From assembly GCF_026000435.1 (NCBI RefSeq), contig NZ_AP026764.1, positions 682,001 through 746,000 of the forward strand: a DNA stretch of 64,000 nt, written 5' to 3'. This stretch comes from Vibrio sp. STUT-A11. GTDB taxonomy: Bacteria; Pseudomonadota; Gammaproteobacteria; Enterobacterales; Vibrionaceae. The translations under genes and the position numbers were made by a program. The notes beneath the pieces were generated by a model. It had not been told where the DNA came from and did not search any database. It saw only the letters and a list, made by a program, of their open reading frames with translations. This document shows positions 34,837 to 44,363 of this stretch, piece after piece. Each line of letters opens with the position of its first letter. The first letter of the stretch is position 1.

Positions 34837-35190
34837 ATGCGTAGATTAATTCCTTTTTATCGCTCCATGTTGTTTGTTAGTGCCTTGAGTTGGGTGCTGG
34901 TAACCCTGATGCCTGTTATAAATGCACATGGTAACAGCATGGGTGTATGGGCGACGCTATGTACGCTTAACGGCTTTGAATTGATACAGGTTGAAGAGGG
35001 AGACAACTCCGTTACCCATAAGGGGAAACCCTGTCCATTCAGTTACTTTTCACCCTTTCATCACAACTCACTTCCAACTACACCTTTACTTCAACGACTG
35101 AGCTCGGTTATTTCTGACCGTTACACTTTTTTGGCTCTAAGTGTACGATTTGAAACGCCAATTCCACGGGCGCCCCCATTGATTGCCTGA
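34837..35190 (+). CDS. hypothetical exported protein (DUF2946-like)
   Basis: The 117-residue protein has an N-terminal hydrophobic segment (about residues 8-30) that could be a signal or anchor. The middle SMGVWATLCTLNGFELIQVE and later GKPCPFSYF recall the DUF2946 family, whose members usually have a CPFC pair; here the second Cys is replaced by Ser. The family is of unknown function and sometimes lies near copper genes. The ribosome site is weak. I would treat the family call as tentative. Confidence 0.55.
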   Translation: MRRLIPFYRSMLFVSALSWVLVTLMPVINAHGNSMGVWATLCTLNGFELIQVEEGDNSVTHKGKPCPFSYFSPFHHNSLPTTPLLQRLSSVISDRYTFLALSVRFETPIPRAPPLIA

Positions 35191-35271
35191 AGAAAAATCA
35201 AGCATCACTCTGATGCACTTTAAATACTCTCAGAACTCCTTTAATACACTTCAGCTTTCCTACCTCAATGC

Positions 35272-35655
35272 TTACTTCTGATATAGCTCCAAAGGCAATC
35301 GGTCCGGATCTTGGAAGAACGTAAATGCTTTACCAGTGAATTCATCTATCCGAATAGGTTCTACGTCGATATTTTTTGATTCAAGGTATGCTTTGGCCTC
35401 TTCAATGTCATCAACTTGGAAAGCCAGATGACGTAAGCCTTGAGCTTCTGGAAAACTTGGACGCTCTGGGGCACCCGGAAAGCTGAATAGTTCAATTTGA
35501 CTGCCATCAGGCAGTGCGAGATCGAGTTTGTAAGAATCCCGCGCTTCACGGTAGTTTTCCGCGATGATTGGCAGGCCTAAAATTTCGGTATAAAAGTGCT
35601 TAGACGTTGGGTAATCGTTACATATGATGGCGACATGATGAATCGCATTAAACAT
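35272..35655 (-). CDS. VOC family protein (glyoxalase/bleomycin-resistance fold)
   Basis: This protein of 127 residues has the paired beta-alpha-beta-beta-beta modules of the VOC fold: HHVAIICNDYPTSKHFYTEI with the first metal His, LRHLAFQVDDIEEAKAYL with the second, and RLPLELYQK with the Glu. It is close in pattern to the small SMU1112c/YaeR-like VOC proteins. Substrate unknown. Its ATG overlaps the last codons of the LysR gene upstream, so the two are translationally coupled; a longer frame is not needed. Confidence 0.88.
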   Translation of the reverse strand: MFNAIHHVAIICNDYPTSKHFYTEILGLPIIAENYREARDSYKLDLALPDGSQIELFSFPGAPERPSFPEAQGLRHLAFQVDDIEEAKAYLESKNIDVEPIRIDEFTGKAFTFFQDPDRLPLELYQK

Positions 35656-36577
35656 GGTTAGGTTCCTTTGTGACCAAGTGTTCATTGACGAAATCGATAA
35701 ATACACGCAAACGCGCTGGCATGTATTTCGTTTGGGGGTACTGCATGGCAATCGCACCGTGATAGTTACTCTTGATCATCCAATCTGCAAGCACTTCGAC
35801 AACTTCTCCAGTTTCTAGTGCCTCTTTAACGACAAAGTCGTGAAAAATGCCAATACCTAACCCTGCTTTAACGCCATTTAGACGCATTTGTGAGTGGTTC
35901 ACCGCGTAGCGTCCATTTACTGCAACTGAGTGGAATGCCTCTTCTTTAAAAAATGACCAAATGTTGTCTTTATCGTTTTCTGCCAGATAAATACAATCGT
36001 GCTGTTCAAGCTGAGTTGGGTGAACCGGCATCCCGCGCTCAGCCAGGTACTCCGGTGACGCACACAGCACCAAGTTGGTTTTGCTGATCTCTTTTAAAAC
36101 CAGATTCTCGTCAGGTTTATCGGTCAATTTGAAGGCGACGTCGATACCTTGACGAAACAGGTCGATTTCTCCATCTGCAGCACGCAACTTTAACTGAATC
36201 TTCGGATAGCGCTGTAAGAATGGCAAAACAAAGGGCTGAAGCACTGAATTTAAAAACGCTTCTGGAGCGGCAACAGTGAGTGCTCCAGTGGGTTCTGTAT
36301 GATCTTCAGCGGACAGTTCCACGGCTTGCTGAGCGGCGTTAACCATCGCAATACTTTGGTCATAGACTTTTTGACCCGCTTGAGTGATGAGCAGCTTCCT
36401 TGTGGTACGTTCAAATAACTTCACTGAAAGTGCATGCTCTAGTCGCGTGATCAATTTACTCAACGCAGAAGGGGTGACCCCAAGCTGTTTAGCGGCGGCG
36501 GTAAAACTGCCTTCGTTCACCACCAGGATAAATGAGGCGAGATCCGGAAGTAGGGCGATAAGTTTTGGATTAACCAT
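35648..36577 (-). CDS. LysR-family transcriptional regulator
   Basis: This regulator of 309 residues has an N-terminal helix-turn-helix (SFTAAAKQLGVTPSALSKLI, about residues 20-40) and a substrate-binding-like effector domain of the PBP2_CrgA type (LTVAAPEAFLNSVLQPFVLP). The start is an ATG at the complement of 36575-36577; a TTG 20 codons upstream gives an unlikely Pro/Ser-rich leader. It is transcribed first with the VOC gene behind it and is divergent from scrA with about 275 bp between, so it could affect either; its target is not known. Confidence 0.88.
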   Translation of the reverse strand: MVNPKLIALLPDLASFILVVNEGSFTAAAKQLGVTPSALSKLITRLEHALSVKLFERTTRKLLITQAGQKVYDQSIAMVNAAQQAVELSAEDHTEPTGALTVAAPEAFLNSVLQPFVLPFLQRYPKIQLKLRAADGEIDLFRQGIDVAFKLTDKPDENLVLKEISKTNLVLCASPEYLAERGMPVHPTQLEQHDCIYLAENDKDNIWSFFKEEAFHSVAVNGRYAVNHSQMRLNGVKAGLGIGIFHDFVVKEALETGEVVEVLADWMIKSNYHGAIAMQYPQTKYMPARLRVFIDFVNEHLVTKEPNHV

Positions 36578-36852
36578 AGGTTTCGGTTCTGTGCTGCGTG
36601 ATGATGGTATTTTCTGGTAGGACGGAGATTGGTTCAAGTGTGTCAGTCCCGCTTTAACGATATTTTTAATGGTGTGTGATGGTTGAGTTGTTTCTTATGT
36701 CATCACTTTGTTATAAAAATGGAATAAAGATCACTTAACGGCGCAGAAACGAATTAAAGTCTAGTTTTATTAAGTAATAATGTTTTAGTAACAAGTAGTT
36801 ACGTGCAGTTAATTAACAATATGATGGCTAATTTCGACAAGGAATGAAAAAG

Positions 36853-38271
36853 ATGAGCAACAAGGAATCTACTAGGACTGATCGCAGCCGCCGTAATTTT
36901 CTGAAAGGAGCAACGGGCGCCGTTGTTGCTGGTGTGAGTGCTTCAGCCTTCACAGGCATTGCACAAGCAGGAGAGCAGAAAATTAACTGGAGCAGCCAGG
37001 GTTTAGGTAGAAAAAACGATAAACAGTTTTGGCGTAAAGTACAAAAACAGTTCGTTTTGGATAAGAAAACTACGTACATGAATGTTGGTACAACAGGCTC
37101 GATGCCGAAGCATGTACTGGAAAACTACGAAGAAAATAACAAATTAGTAGCAAAATACCCATGGGATATGCAAGGTAAGTTTGGTTCTTGGCCACACGTT
37201 ACTGATATGGCGGCAGAAATTGCACAGGGCTTTGGCGCAGATGCGGAAGAGATCATTCTTAGCCGTAACACCACTGATGGTTTATGCACAATCATCAACG
37301 GACTGCATTTCGAAGAAGGTGACGTTATCCTAACAACGCACCATGAACACGCGGCTGCTCTTTCGCCTCTCAACGTTGCAAAACAGCGTTTTGGTGCAGA
37401 GGTTGTTGAGATCCAATTACCGGTGTTTACTGGCACGGAAGAGGTGTCTGAAGAGGATTATGTAGAAGCATTCCGCGATGCCATTGCATCGAACGATAAT
37501 GTACGTCTGATCGTTTTCTCTCATATCACTTACAAAACGGGTACGACTTTACCCGCTAAGGCGATTTGTGATCTTGCAAAAGAATACCGAATCCCAACGA
37601 TGATCGATGGTGCTCACACCATTGGCATGTTCGATCTTGATTTCCACGACTTAGACTGTGACTTTTATGCAGGTTCTGGTCATAAATGGCAGTGTGGTGC
37701 GGGTGCGACTGGTATTTTATACGTACGTAAAGGTGAGAATACTCTTGGCGAACGTTTGAATGATTATTGGCAACGTGAGAACCCATTGTGGCTAATTAAT
37801 TCATCTCTTTCTCACGCTGATTACTTAGGTAAACAGATCCAGCTTCAGTATATTGGCAACGATAACTTCCCTGCGAAACAAGCGTTAACCGATAGCTGTA
37901 AAATGTGGGATGAAATTGGCCGAGATCGAATTGAAGAGCGTGTACTAGCTTTAGGTGGACTGTGTAAAGAGTTACTCGCTGAGGCTTTGCCACAAGCAAA
38001 AGTTTTCTCGCCAAATGTAGAAGGTCTAACCAGTGGTATCACGACGTTCAACCCATTTTTTGATAATGTGATGGACGGCGACATTCTCACGGAGTTCCGA
38101 GATCGCTTACGCGAGGAGTACGGTTACATCATCCGTACGACGAGCTTTAAGTTGTACAAAGATGATCAAGACGATACGTATGCGCTTCGTATCTCTACAC
38201 ACTTGTTCCATGATGAGCAAGATGTAGAAGGGTTAGTGCAAGCTATTACGGACTTGTACTACTCGTTCTAA
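36853..38271 (+). CDS. scrA: ScrA: PLP-dependent aminotransferase-fold enzyme with Tat-like N-terminus
   Basis: In V. parahaemolyticus ScrA is a pyridoxal-phosphate enzyme needed to make an extracellular signal that acts through ScrB and ScrC to favour swarming over capsule. This protein of 472 residues is a class V aminotransferase (isopenicillin N epimerase-like): MIDGAHTIGMFD with the PLP-contacting Asp at about 252, and SGHKWQCG with the Schiff-base Lys at 278. The N-terminus has SRRNFLKGATGAVVAG and a hydrophobic stretch ending AQA, a twin-arginine signal in form. AAGGA is 9 bases before ATG 36853, so that start is preferred to ATG 36844. scrB and scrC follow on the same strand. Confidence 0.9.
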   Translation: MSNKESTRTDRSRRNFLKGATGAVVAGVSASAFTGIAQAGEQKINWSSQGLGRKNDKQFWRKVQKQFVLDKKTTYMNVGTTGSMPKHVLENYEENNKLVAKYPWDMQGKFGSWPHVTDMAAEIAQGFGADAEEIILSRNTTDGLCTIINGLHFEEGDVILTTHHEHAAALSPLNVAKQRFGAEVVEIQLPVFTGTEEVSEEDYVEAFRDAIASNDNVRLIVFSHITYKTGTTLPAKAICDLAKEYRIPTMIDGAHTIGMFDLDFHDLDCDFYAGSGHKWQCGAGATGILYVRKGENTLGERLNDYWQRENPLWLINSSLSHADYLGKQIQLQYIGNDNFPAKQALTDSCKMWDEIGRDRIEERVLALGGLCKELLAEALPQAKVFSPNVEGLTSGITTFNPFFDNVMDGDILTEFRDRLREEYGYIIRTTSFKLYKDDQDDTYALRISTHLFHDEQDVEGLVQAITDLYYSF

Positions 38272-38289
38272 GGTTGTTGTTGATCACGT

Positions 38290-38311
38290 AAGCGCCCGAG
38301 ATTGGGCGCTT
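38290..38311 (+). terminator. hairpin between scrA and scrB
   Basis: AAGCGCCC and GGGCGCTT form an 8-bp stem with a 6-base loop, followed only by TG. The poor T-run suggests partial termination or mRNA stabilisation within the scrABC operon. Confidence 0.6.
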
Positions 38312-38334
38312 TGTGAAAATAAAGGTTATTCACT

Positions 38335-39264
38335 ATGTCAGTCCAGATACTTAAACGAACCATAACAGCGATAGGGGTAATAACAGTTACCGTGATGTCC
38401 TCTTCGGTTTGGTCGAATGATCTTAAAGAGATCCGCGAGCGTGGAGTCTTGCGCCATATTGGTGTTCCTTATGCCAACTTTGTTTCTTATATCGAACAAG
38501 GTGAAATGAATACACTCACAGGGTTTGATGTAGACATAGTTAGAGGTTTCGCTCAGTCATTGGGGCTACGTTATGAATACGTGCCTGCGCAGTGGAGCAA
38601 TATGATCGGAAAGCTCAATGGTCAGCATGCTCATTACCAAGAAAAAGGAGCAGTATTGGGAGAAACGACACCCATTGAAGGTGATTTAATCGCGAATGGT
38701 GTGACCATCCTCGACTGGAGAACTGAGGTTGTCGACTTTTCACAGGATTACTTCCCCTCTGGTGTTTGGGTCGTCTCCAGAACCGATTCTTCCCTTTCTC
38801 CAATAAAGCCTACAGGTTCAATTGAGGAAGATATTGATATGGTAAAAAATCTGATTGACGGTAGAGAGATACTGGCTTTGGAGCACTCATGCCTTGATCC
38901 CAATCTTTATGATTTATACGACACGGGTGCTAAAGTCATTCTTCCGGATGGTCACCGCCTTCTTAACGAGATGGTTCCAGCTATCATGAAGAACGATGCT
39001 GAAAGTACCTTGTTAGATGTCGCTGACACACTTATCGCACTTGAGAAATGGCCAGGTGAAATAAAAGTGATTGGTCCAATATCAGAAAACCAAAAGATGG
39101 CTGTGGCATTTCGGAAAAATTCACCAGAACTACGTGAAGCATTTGACAGTTACTTGAACTTAATTAAAAAAAATGGAACGTATGAAACGTTGGTGAAGAA
39201 ATATTACCCATCGATTTACTACTTTTATAATGATTACTTCATAGAAGAAAGTAAGACAAATTAA
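38335..39264 (+). CDS. scrB: ScrB: periplasmic solute-binding protein family 3
   Basis: The 309-residue precursor has a signal peptide (about residues 1-27) and an amino-acid-type binding fold (LKEIRERGVLRHIGVPYANF at the mature start; LTGFDVDIVRGFAQSLGL). There is no transporter gene, which suits a sensory role: in V. parahaemolyticus ScrB is the periplasmic receptor that relays the ScrA-made signal to ScrC. Its TAA overlaps the ATG of scrC (TAATG), so the receptor and the enzyme are made together. It follows scrA after about 60 bp with a hairpin between. Confidence 0.92.
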   Translation: MSVQILKRTITAIGVITVTVMSSSVWSNDLKEIRERGVLRHIGVPYANFVSYIEQGEMNTLTGFDVDIVRGFAQSLGLRYEYVPAQWSNMIGKLNGQHAHYQEKGAVLGETTPIEGDLIANGVTILDWRTEVVDFSQDYFPSGVWVVSRTDSSLSPIKPTGSIEEDIDMVKNLIDGREILALEHSCLDPNLYDLYDTGAKVILPDGHRLLNEMVPAIMKNDAESTLLDVADTLIALEKWPGEIKVIGPISENQKMAVAFRKNSPELREAFDSYLNLIKKNGTYETLVKKYYPSIYYFYNDYFIEESKTN

Positions 39265-41588
39265 TGAAAAAGGCTGTAAAAAAAATATCCAGTAAAAAGA
39301 TAATAACAATAAGTGCAATATTAGTGTCTGTCTATTTGACAATGCTTATTGTTGTTACAAGTCTAGGCCAAAATAAATTAAAAGAATCACAGCATCGAGA
39401 GTTAGACTTAAAAGTAAAAAATTATGCAAGTAAACTTGATAACTTGTTTACGATTGCAAGTGAAGACATTGAGAACTTATCCGCTGACAAGACCGTTCAA
39501 ACATTTTTTGCCAACTTGGCGTCTGGTATGTCCATGGAGTATGGTTTAGGGGCGAGTCTCATCAATCTAAAGTATCGCTTTGATAGTAAAATATCTAATA
39601 AGAAAATAAATAACAGTCATATTTATAACAAGTTAGCGCTGGTGGGGCGTGATGGACAGATTATCATCTCTACAGGGCAACAAACCTTACAGTCGATAGA
39701 TGCCCATAAACTTATTATAGAGCAAGGTCATAATGAGGAGATCTACGCGTCTGACGAGGGCGATGCCACATTCATTCAAGTGGTCAAAAAAGTCGAATTT
39801 TCAGGTAAGCAAGTCGCTTTTATTGTTGCTGATATCAATACAAATGTAGTGATTGAGCAATTGACCAATCAAGAGCATGAAGATAGCTACAGTCGAATGG
39901 TGCTCAATGTTAAAAACGTTGAGATGGTTGTGTGGGATTCAATAACTAAGAACTCTACAGATAAACAACGCGTGCGATCATTACAACTGAAAAAACTGAC
40001 AAATAAAATATATTTTGAGGTGCCGGTTGAACGATACCATTTTAAATTAAGAGCCTGGTTTGAGCCTTTAAGTCAAAGTGATATTTACACTTCTCGCTTA
40101 TTTATTTTAGGTTTAAGCATTTTTGCCGTTATGATTGTTATTGGTTTGTGTTATGCATTTATTGCAAACCATAATCAAATAGAATTAAAAGTAAAATTAG
40201 AAGAAGAGAAAAAGCGTAAAGATTTTCTCTCTCGGCAAAATGAAAAGTTAACCAATGAAATAGAACGCCGTAAAGCGTCAGAAAAAGAACTCGAGTTTCA
40301 GGCCAAGTATGACACACTAACAAACTTACCAAACCGCAGCTATGGTTCGGAGCGGCTTGAATTTGAGTTGATGCGTGCCTCTCGCAATGGATCCAAAGTG
40401 CTGGTTATGTTTATCGATTTGGATCACTTTAAACAGATCAACGATTCCATGGGACATTTTGTTGGTGATGAAATCCTCAAGCTAAGTGCAAAACGTCTGC
40501 ATGGCGTCGCGAGGAAAACGGATTTATTGGCCAGAATTGGCGGTGACGAATTCTTATTAGTCGTACCCGACTTACCTGATGGTGAAGCGGCTAAACGTGT
40601 TTCTTCAAGTGTATTATCTGCGTTCGATGCGCCTTTGGTGTGGAACAATCATGAATTTTTCCTAACCAGCAGTATCGGAATGTCAGTGTTCCCTGATGAT
40701 GGTGAAACTGCGGAGCAATTACTTGCTTGCGCTGACATGGCGATGTATCGAGTGAAACAAGATGGTCGTGATGCTTTCTGTTTTTACAACCAGAATATGA
40801 ATCACGATTTACAGCGGTACCTCGATCTAGAAAGTCGTCTGCGTAATGCCATTTCCAATCAGTTGTTACAACTTTACTATCAGCCGATTGTTGAACTCAA
40901 GAGTGGCAAGATTGTCGGAGCAGAAGCTTTGATGCGCTGGCATGATGACAAATACGGTTTTGTTAACCCTGAAGAATTTATTGCGATTGCAGAGAAAAAT
41001 GGCTTGATTCACCAAGTGGGTGAGTTTGCGATTTATCAAGCCTGTCATCAGGCGGCGCAATGGCAAACTATCGCTCCTCTTTTTATGTCGGTCAATTTCT
41101 CAAGCGTTCAGTTTCGTTATTGTGAGCGTTTACTCGAGTTCGTTAAGCAAAGTTTAAAAGAATCAGGTCTTTCTCCAGAAAAGTTTGACGTTGAAGTAAC
41201 TGAAAGCTTGCTGTTTAACCATAACCAAGAGCTGTTGGACATCCTAGATAAGCTACGGGCACTAGGGACTAGATTAACTATGGATGATTTCGGTACGGGC
41301 TATTCGGCACTGAGTTACTTGCAAAAGTTCCCATTTGACCGTTTGAAAATAGATCGAGCATTCATGCAAAACGTATTTGAAAACGACTCTGACCGAGAAT
41401 TGGTCAACGTGATTGTAGCGATGGCGAAAGCACTTAATCTAGAAATTGTTGCTGAAGGAATAGAAGAGAGTCGTCATGTTGATTACCTAAACAACCTAAA
41501 CTGTGAGTTCGGGCAAGGTTTCTATTATAGTCGCCCACTACCTGCAGAGGAATTTGAAGCCTTGTTAAAACAGCCAAGTTGGCTATAA
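39264..41588 (+). CDS. scrC: ScrC: membrane GGDEF-EAL c-di-GMP enzyme
   Basis: ScrC both makes and degrades cyclic di-GMP, with the balance set by ScrA and ScrB. The 774-residue protein has a membrane helix at about 12-34, a periplasmic sensor domain to about 275, a second helix (about 278-303), a short coiled coil, a GGDEF domain with the intact motif RIGGDEF (residues 426-430) and an EAL domain with intact GAEALMRW (Glu 554), DDFGTGYSAL and AEGIE. Both activities therefore look possible, as in the studied homologue. It is coupled to scrB by a stop-start overlap. A long inverted repeat lies after its stop. Confidence 0.95.
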   Translation: MKKAVKKISSKKIITISAILVSVYLTMLIVVTSLGQNKLKESQHRELDLKVKNYASKLDNLFTIASEDIENLSADKTVQTFFANLASGMSMEYGLGASLINLKYRFDSKISNKKINNSHIYNKLALVGRDGQIIISTGQQTLQSIDAHKLIIEQGHNEEIYASDEGDATFIQVVKKVEFSGKQVAFIVADINTNVVIEQLTNQEHEDSYSRMVLNVKNVEMVVWDSITKNSTDKQRVRSLQLKKLTNKIYFEVPVERYHFKLRAWFEPLSQSDIYTSRLFILGLSIFAVMIVIGLCYAFIANHNQIELKVKLEEEKKRKDFLSRQNEKLTNEIERRKASEKELEFQAKYDTLTNLPNRSYGSERLEFELMRASRNGSKVLVMFIDLDHFKQINDSMGHFVGDEILKLSAKRLHGVARKTDLLARIGGDEFLLVVPDLPDGEAAKRVSSSVLSAFDAPLVWNNHEFFLTSSIGMSVFPDDGETAEQLLACADMAMYRVKQDGRDAFCFYNQNMNHDLQRYLDLESRLRNAISNQLLQLYYQPIVELKSGKIVGAEALMRWHDDKYGFVNPEEFIAIAEKNGLIHQVGEFAIYQACHQAAQWQTIAPLFMSVNFSSVQFRYCERLLEFVKQSLKESGLSPEKFDVEVTESLLFNHNQELLDILDKLRALGTRLTMDDFGTGYSALSYLQKFPFDRLKIDRAFMQNVFENDSDRELVNVIVAMAKALNLEIVAEGIEESRHVDYLNNLNCEFGQGFYYSRPLPAEEFEALLKQPSWL

Positions 41589-41610
41589 ATCCTTTCAATA
41601 CAACACCATA

Positions 41611-41656
41611 GAAAAGCATTGGTGATATTTGTGCCTCATATTCATCAATGCTTTTC
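41611..41656. repeat. inverted repeat after scrC
   Basis: GAAAAGCATT (41611-41620) pairs with AATGCTTTTC (41647-41656), and the pairing continues imperfectly inward. It may end the scrABC transcript although no T-run follows. Confidence 0.55.
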
Positions 41657-41800
41657 CATCTCAAGGGATAATCCCTCTTCCTGCTTTGAATTACACTACA
41701 ATTAATTGATAAGTGATCGCCGGTGACGCCCGTCACATAAAGGCTAAACCAAATTCAAAACGAGTAAAAACTCGCCAACGTAATCAAGAAGGAATTGCGA

Positions 41801-42994
41801 ATGTCTTCTGCATTTTACCAACAGATTCAACAGCAAATTGAAGAAGTGAAGGCTGAAGGTCTTTACAAAGCAGAGCGTATTATCACGTCTCAACAGCAAG
41901 CTGCTGTGAAAATATCTACCGGTGAAGAAGTGCTGAACTTCTGTGCAAATAACTACCTAGGCCTTGCTAACCACCCTGCACTGATTGAAGCAGGTAAAGC
42001 AGGTATGGACGAGCATGGTTTTGGTATGGCGTCAGTACGCTTTATTTGTGGTACTCAAGACATCCACAAAGAACTAGAGCAGAAACTGTCTAAGTTCCTC
42101 GGTAAAGAAGATACGATTCTTTACACTTCTTGCTTTGACGCAAACGCCGGTCTGTTTGAAACCATTCTTGGTAAAGAAGACGCGATTATCTCGGATGCGT
42201 TAAACCATGCGTCTATCATTGATGGCGTTCGCCTTTGTAAAGCAATGCGTTTCCGTTACTCAAACAACAACATGGAAGAGCTAGAGCAACAACTGATTGC
42301 GGCAAAAGAAGCGGGTGCTCGCCATATTCTTATCGTGACTGATGGCGTGTTCTCAATGGATGGTGTTGTCGCAAACCTTCCTGCTATTTGTGATCTAGCA
42401 GAAAAATACGGTGCACTGACCATGGTTGATGATTCCCACGCGGTTGGCTTTATGGGTAAAACTGGTGCGGGTACTCACGAATACCATGACGTCGTTGACC
42501 GTATCGACATCATCACAGGTACGCTTGGTAAAGCAATGGGCGGCGCTTCAGGCGGCTACACATCGGGTAAAGCTGAAGTGATCGACTGGCTACGTCAGCG
42601 TTCTCGCCCATACCTGTTCTCAAACTCGGTTGCTCCGGCAATCGTTAATGCGTCAATCCGCGTTCTGGATCTACTAGAAGAAAGCGGTGACCTACGTGAC
42701 CGCCTGTGGGAAAACGCAGCGCATTTCCGTGCACGTATGGAAGCCGCTGGCTTCACCATGGGCGGTGCAGATCACGCAATCATCCCAATTATGCTTGGTG
42801 ACGCAAAAGTGGCGGCAGAGTTCGCTGAACGCGCACTAGAAAAAGGCATCTACGTAATCGGCTTCTCATTCCCTGTAGTGCCTAAAGGTCAGGCGCGTAT
42901 CCGCACTCAAATGTCAGCAGCGCACTCTCGTGAGCAATTGGATCGTGCGATTGACGCGTTCATCCAAGTTGGTAAGGATATGGGCATTATTTAA
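41801..42994 (+). CDS. kbl: glycine C-acetyltransferase (2-amino-3-ketobutyrate CoA ligase)
   Basis: Kbl cleaves 2-amino-3-ketobutyrate with CoA to glycine and acetyl-CoA, the second step of threonine breakdown, in the cytoplasm. The protein of 397 residues is an alpha-oxoamine synthase with PLP features: NFCANNYLGLANHP, SDALNHASIIDG, MVDDSHAVGFMG and the PLP Lys in TGTLGKAMGGASGGY. Length is as in E. coli. The ATG at 41801 is used; a TTG two codons earlier is possible but unlikely. tdh follows after 45 bp in the usual kbl-tdh order. Confidence 0.97.
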   Translation: MSSAFYQQIQQQIEEVKAEGLYKAERIITSQQQAAVKISTGEEVLNFCANNYLGLANHPALIEAGKAGMDEHGFGMASVRFICGTQDIHKELEQKLSKFLGKEDTILYTSCFDANAGLFETILGKEDAIISDALNHASIIDGVRLCKAMRFRYSNNNMEELEQQLIAAKEAGARHILIVTDGVFSMDGVVANLPAICDLAEKYGALTMVDDSHAVGFMGKTGAGTHEYHDVVDRIDIITGTLGKAMGGASGGYTSGKAEVIDWLRQRSRPYLFSNSVAPAIVNASIRVLDLLEESGDLRDRLWENAAHFRARMEAAGFTMGGADHAIIPIMLGDAKVAAEFAERALEKGIYVIGFSFPVVPKGQARIRTQMSAAHSREQLDRAIDAFIQVGKDMGII

Positions 42995-43039
42995 GGCTTT
43001 TAGGTGCTAGCACTTAGTACCTTTCGTTTAGGTTACATT

Positions 43040-44071
43040 ATGAAAATTAAAGCATTATCAAAGCTAAAGCCTGAAGAAGGCATCTGGATGACCGAGGTTG
43101 AGAAACCTGAAGTTGGCCACAATGACATTCTGATCAAAATTAAGAAAACGGCAATTTGTGGTACAGATGTACATATCTACAACTGGGATGAATGGTCGCA
43201 AAAAACCATTCCAGTACCAATGGTTGTTGGCCACGAATATGTGGGTGAAGTTGTAGCGATTGGTCAGGAAGTTCGTGGCTTTGAAATCGGCGATCGCGTA
43301 TCTGGTGAAGGTCATATTACTTGTGGTCACTGCCGTAACTGTCGTGGTGGTCGTACACACCTTTGTCGTAATACGATCGGTGTCGGTGTCAACCGTGAAG
43401 GTGCATTTGCAGAATATTTGGTTATCCCTGCGTTCAATGCATTTAAGATTCCAGATGAGATCTCTGACGATCTAGCATCAATCTTCGACCCGTTTGGTAA
43501 CGCTGTACACACCGCACTTTCTTTCGATTTGGTTGGTGAAGATGTGCTGATCACCGGTGCTGGCCCAATCGGCATCATGGCCGCCGCAGTTGCAAAACAC
43601 GTTGGTGCTCGTCACGTTGTTATTACAGACGTCAACGAATACCGTCTCGAACTTGCTCGTAAGATGGGTGTAACACGCGCAGTTAACGTAGCAGAAGAGA
43701 AGCTAGAAGATGTAATGGCAGAGTTGAACATGACTGAAGGCTTCGACGTTGGCCTAGAGATGTCGGGTAACCCTGCTGCATTCAACTCAATGCTGTCAAC
43801 CATGAACCACGGTGGCCGTATTGCACTTCTGGGTATTCCGCCGTCAGACATGGGAATCGACTGGAACCAAGTGATCTTCAAAGGTTTGGTTATCAAAGGT
43901 ATCTACGGTCGTGAGATGTTCGAAACTTGGTACAAGATGGCTTCATTGATTCAATCTGGCCTGGATTTGTCGCCAATCATCACGCACCACTACAAGATTG
44001 ATGACTTCCAAGAAGGCTTCGATGTCATGCGTAGTGGTCAGTCTGGCAAAGTTATCCTAGATTGGGAATGA
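43040..44071 (+). CDS. tdh: L-threonine 3-dehydrogenase
   Basis: Tdh oxidises threonine to 2-amino-3-ketobutyrate with NAD+, supplying Kbl. The protein of 343 residues is a zinc alcohol dehydrogenase-type enzyme: catalytic zinc site in TAICGTDVHIYNW and GHEYVGEV, structural zinc Cys in CGHCRNCRGGRTHLC, and the NAD-binding ITGAGPIGIMAAAVA. The ATG at 43040 gives the conserved MKIKALSKLK start; an upstream in-frame start would add 12 residues not seen in the family. It ends the kbl-tdh operon, closed by a strong terminator. Confidence 0.97.
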   Translation: MKIKALSKLKPEEGIWMTEVEKPEVGHNDILIKIKKTAICGTDVHIYNWDEWSQKTIPVPMVVGHEYVGEVVAIGQEVRGFEIGDRVSGEGHITCGHCRNCRGGRTHLCRNTIGVGVNREGAFAEYLVIPAFNAFKIPDEISDDLASIFDPFGNAVHTALSFDLVGEDVLITGAGPIGIMAAAVAKHVGARHVVITDVNEYRLELARKMGVTRAVNVAEEKLEDVMAELNMTEGFDVGLEMSGNPAAFNSMLSTMNHGGRIALLGIPPSDMGIDWNQVIFKGLVIKGIYGREMFETWYKMASLIQSGLDLSPIITHHYKIDDFQEGFDVMRSGQSGKVILDWE

Positions 44072-44140
44072 CCATTCAAAATAAGAAAAGCGCTCCTTAA
44101 AGGGTAATGCCAATCAGTCAAGTCCTTTAAGGAAGTCAAA

Positions 44141-44165
44141 CCCGAGTGTTACTTTAACACTCGGG
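44141..44165 (+). terminator. rho-independent terminator of kbl-tdh
   Basis: CCCGAGTGTTA and TAACACTCGGG form an 11-bp stem with a 3-base loop followed by TTTTTTGTCTTTT. Confidence 0.92.
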
Positions 44166-44363
44166 TTTTTTGTCTTTTCTAGACAAGCGATAAACCAATC
44201 CCATCATTTTTCAGCAGAATAACTTTTTGGTTTATCTGACCTGTTATCCCCATGAACTGATCGAATAATGCCTTCTAGAGTCCGGTGTTACCACTATTCG
44301 GAAGCGAAGAGTGTCTATGGTGATGATGGCTTGGAGCGCATGCGTTCCATCGCACTCTAGACA

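Noticed and set aside
43064..43896. Leftward frames of 83-98 residues inside tdh
   Set aside because: They are mirror frames of a strongly supported gene and have no ribosome sites or family resemblance.
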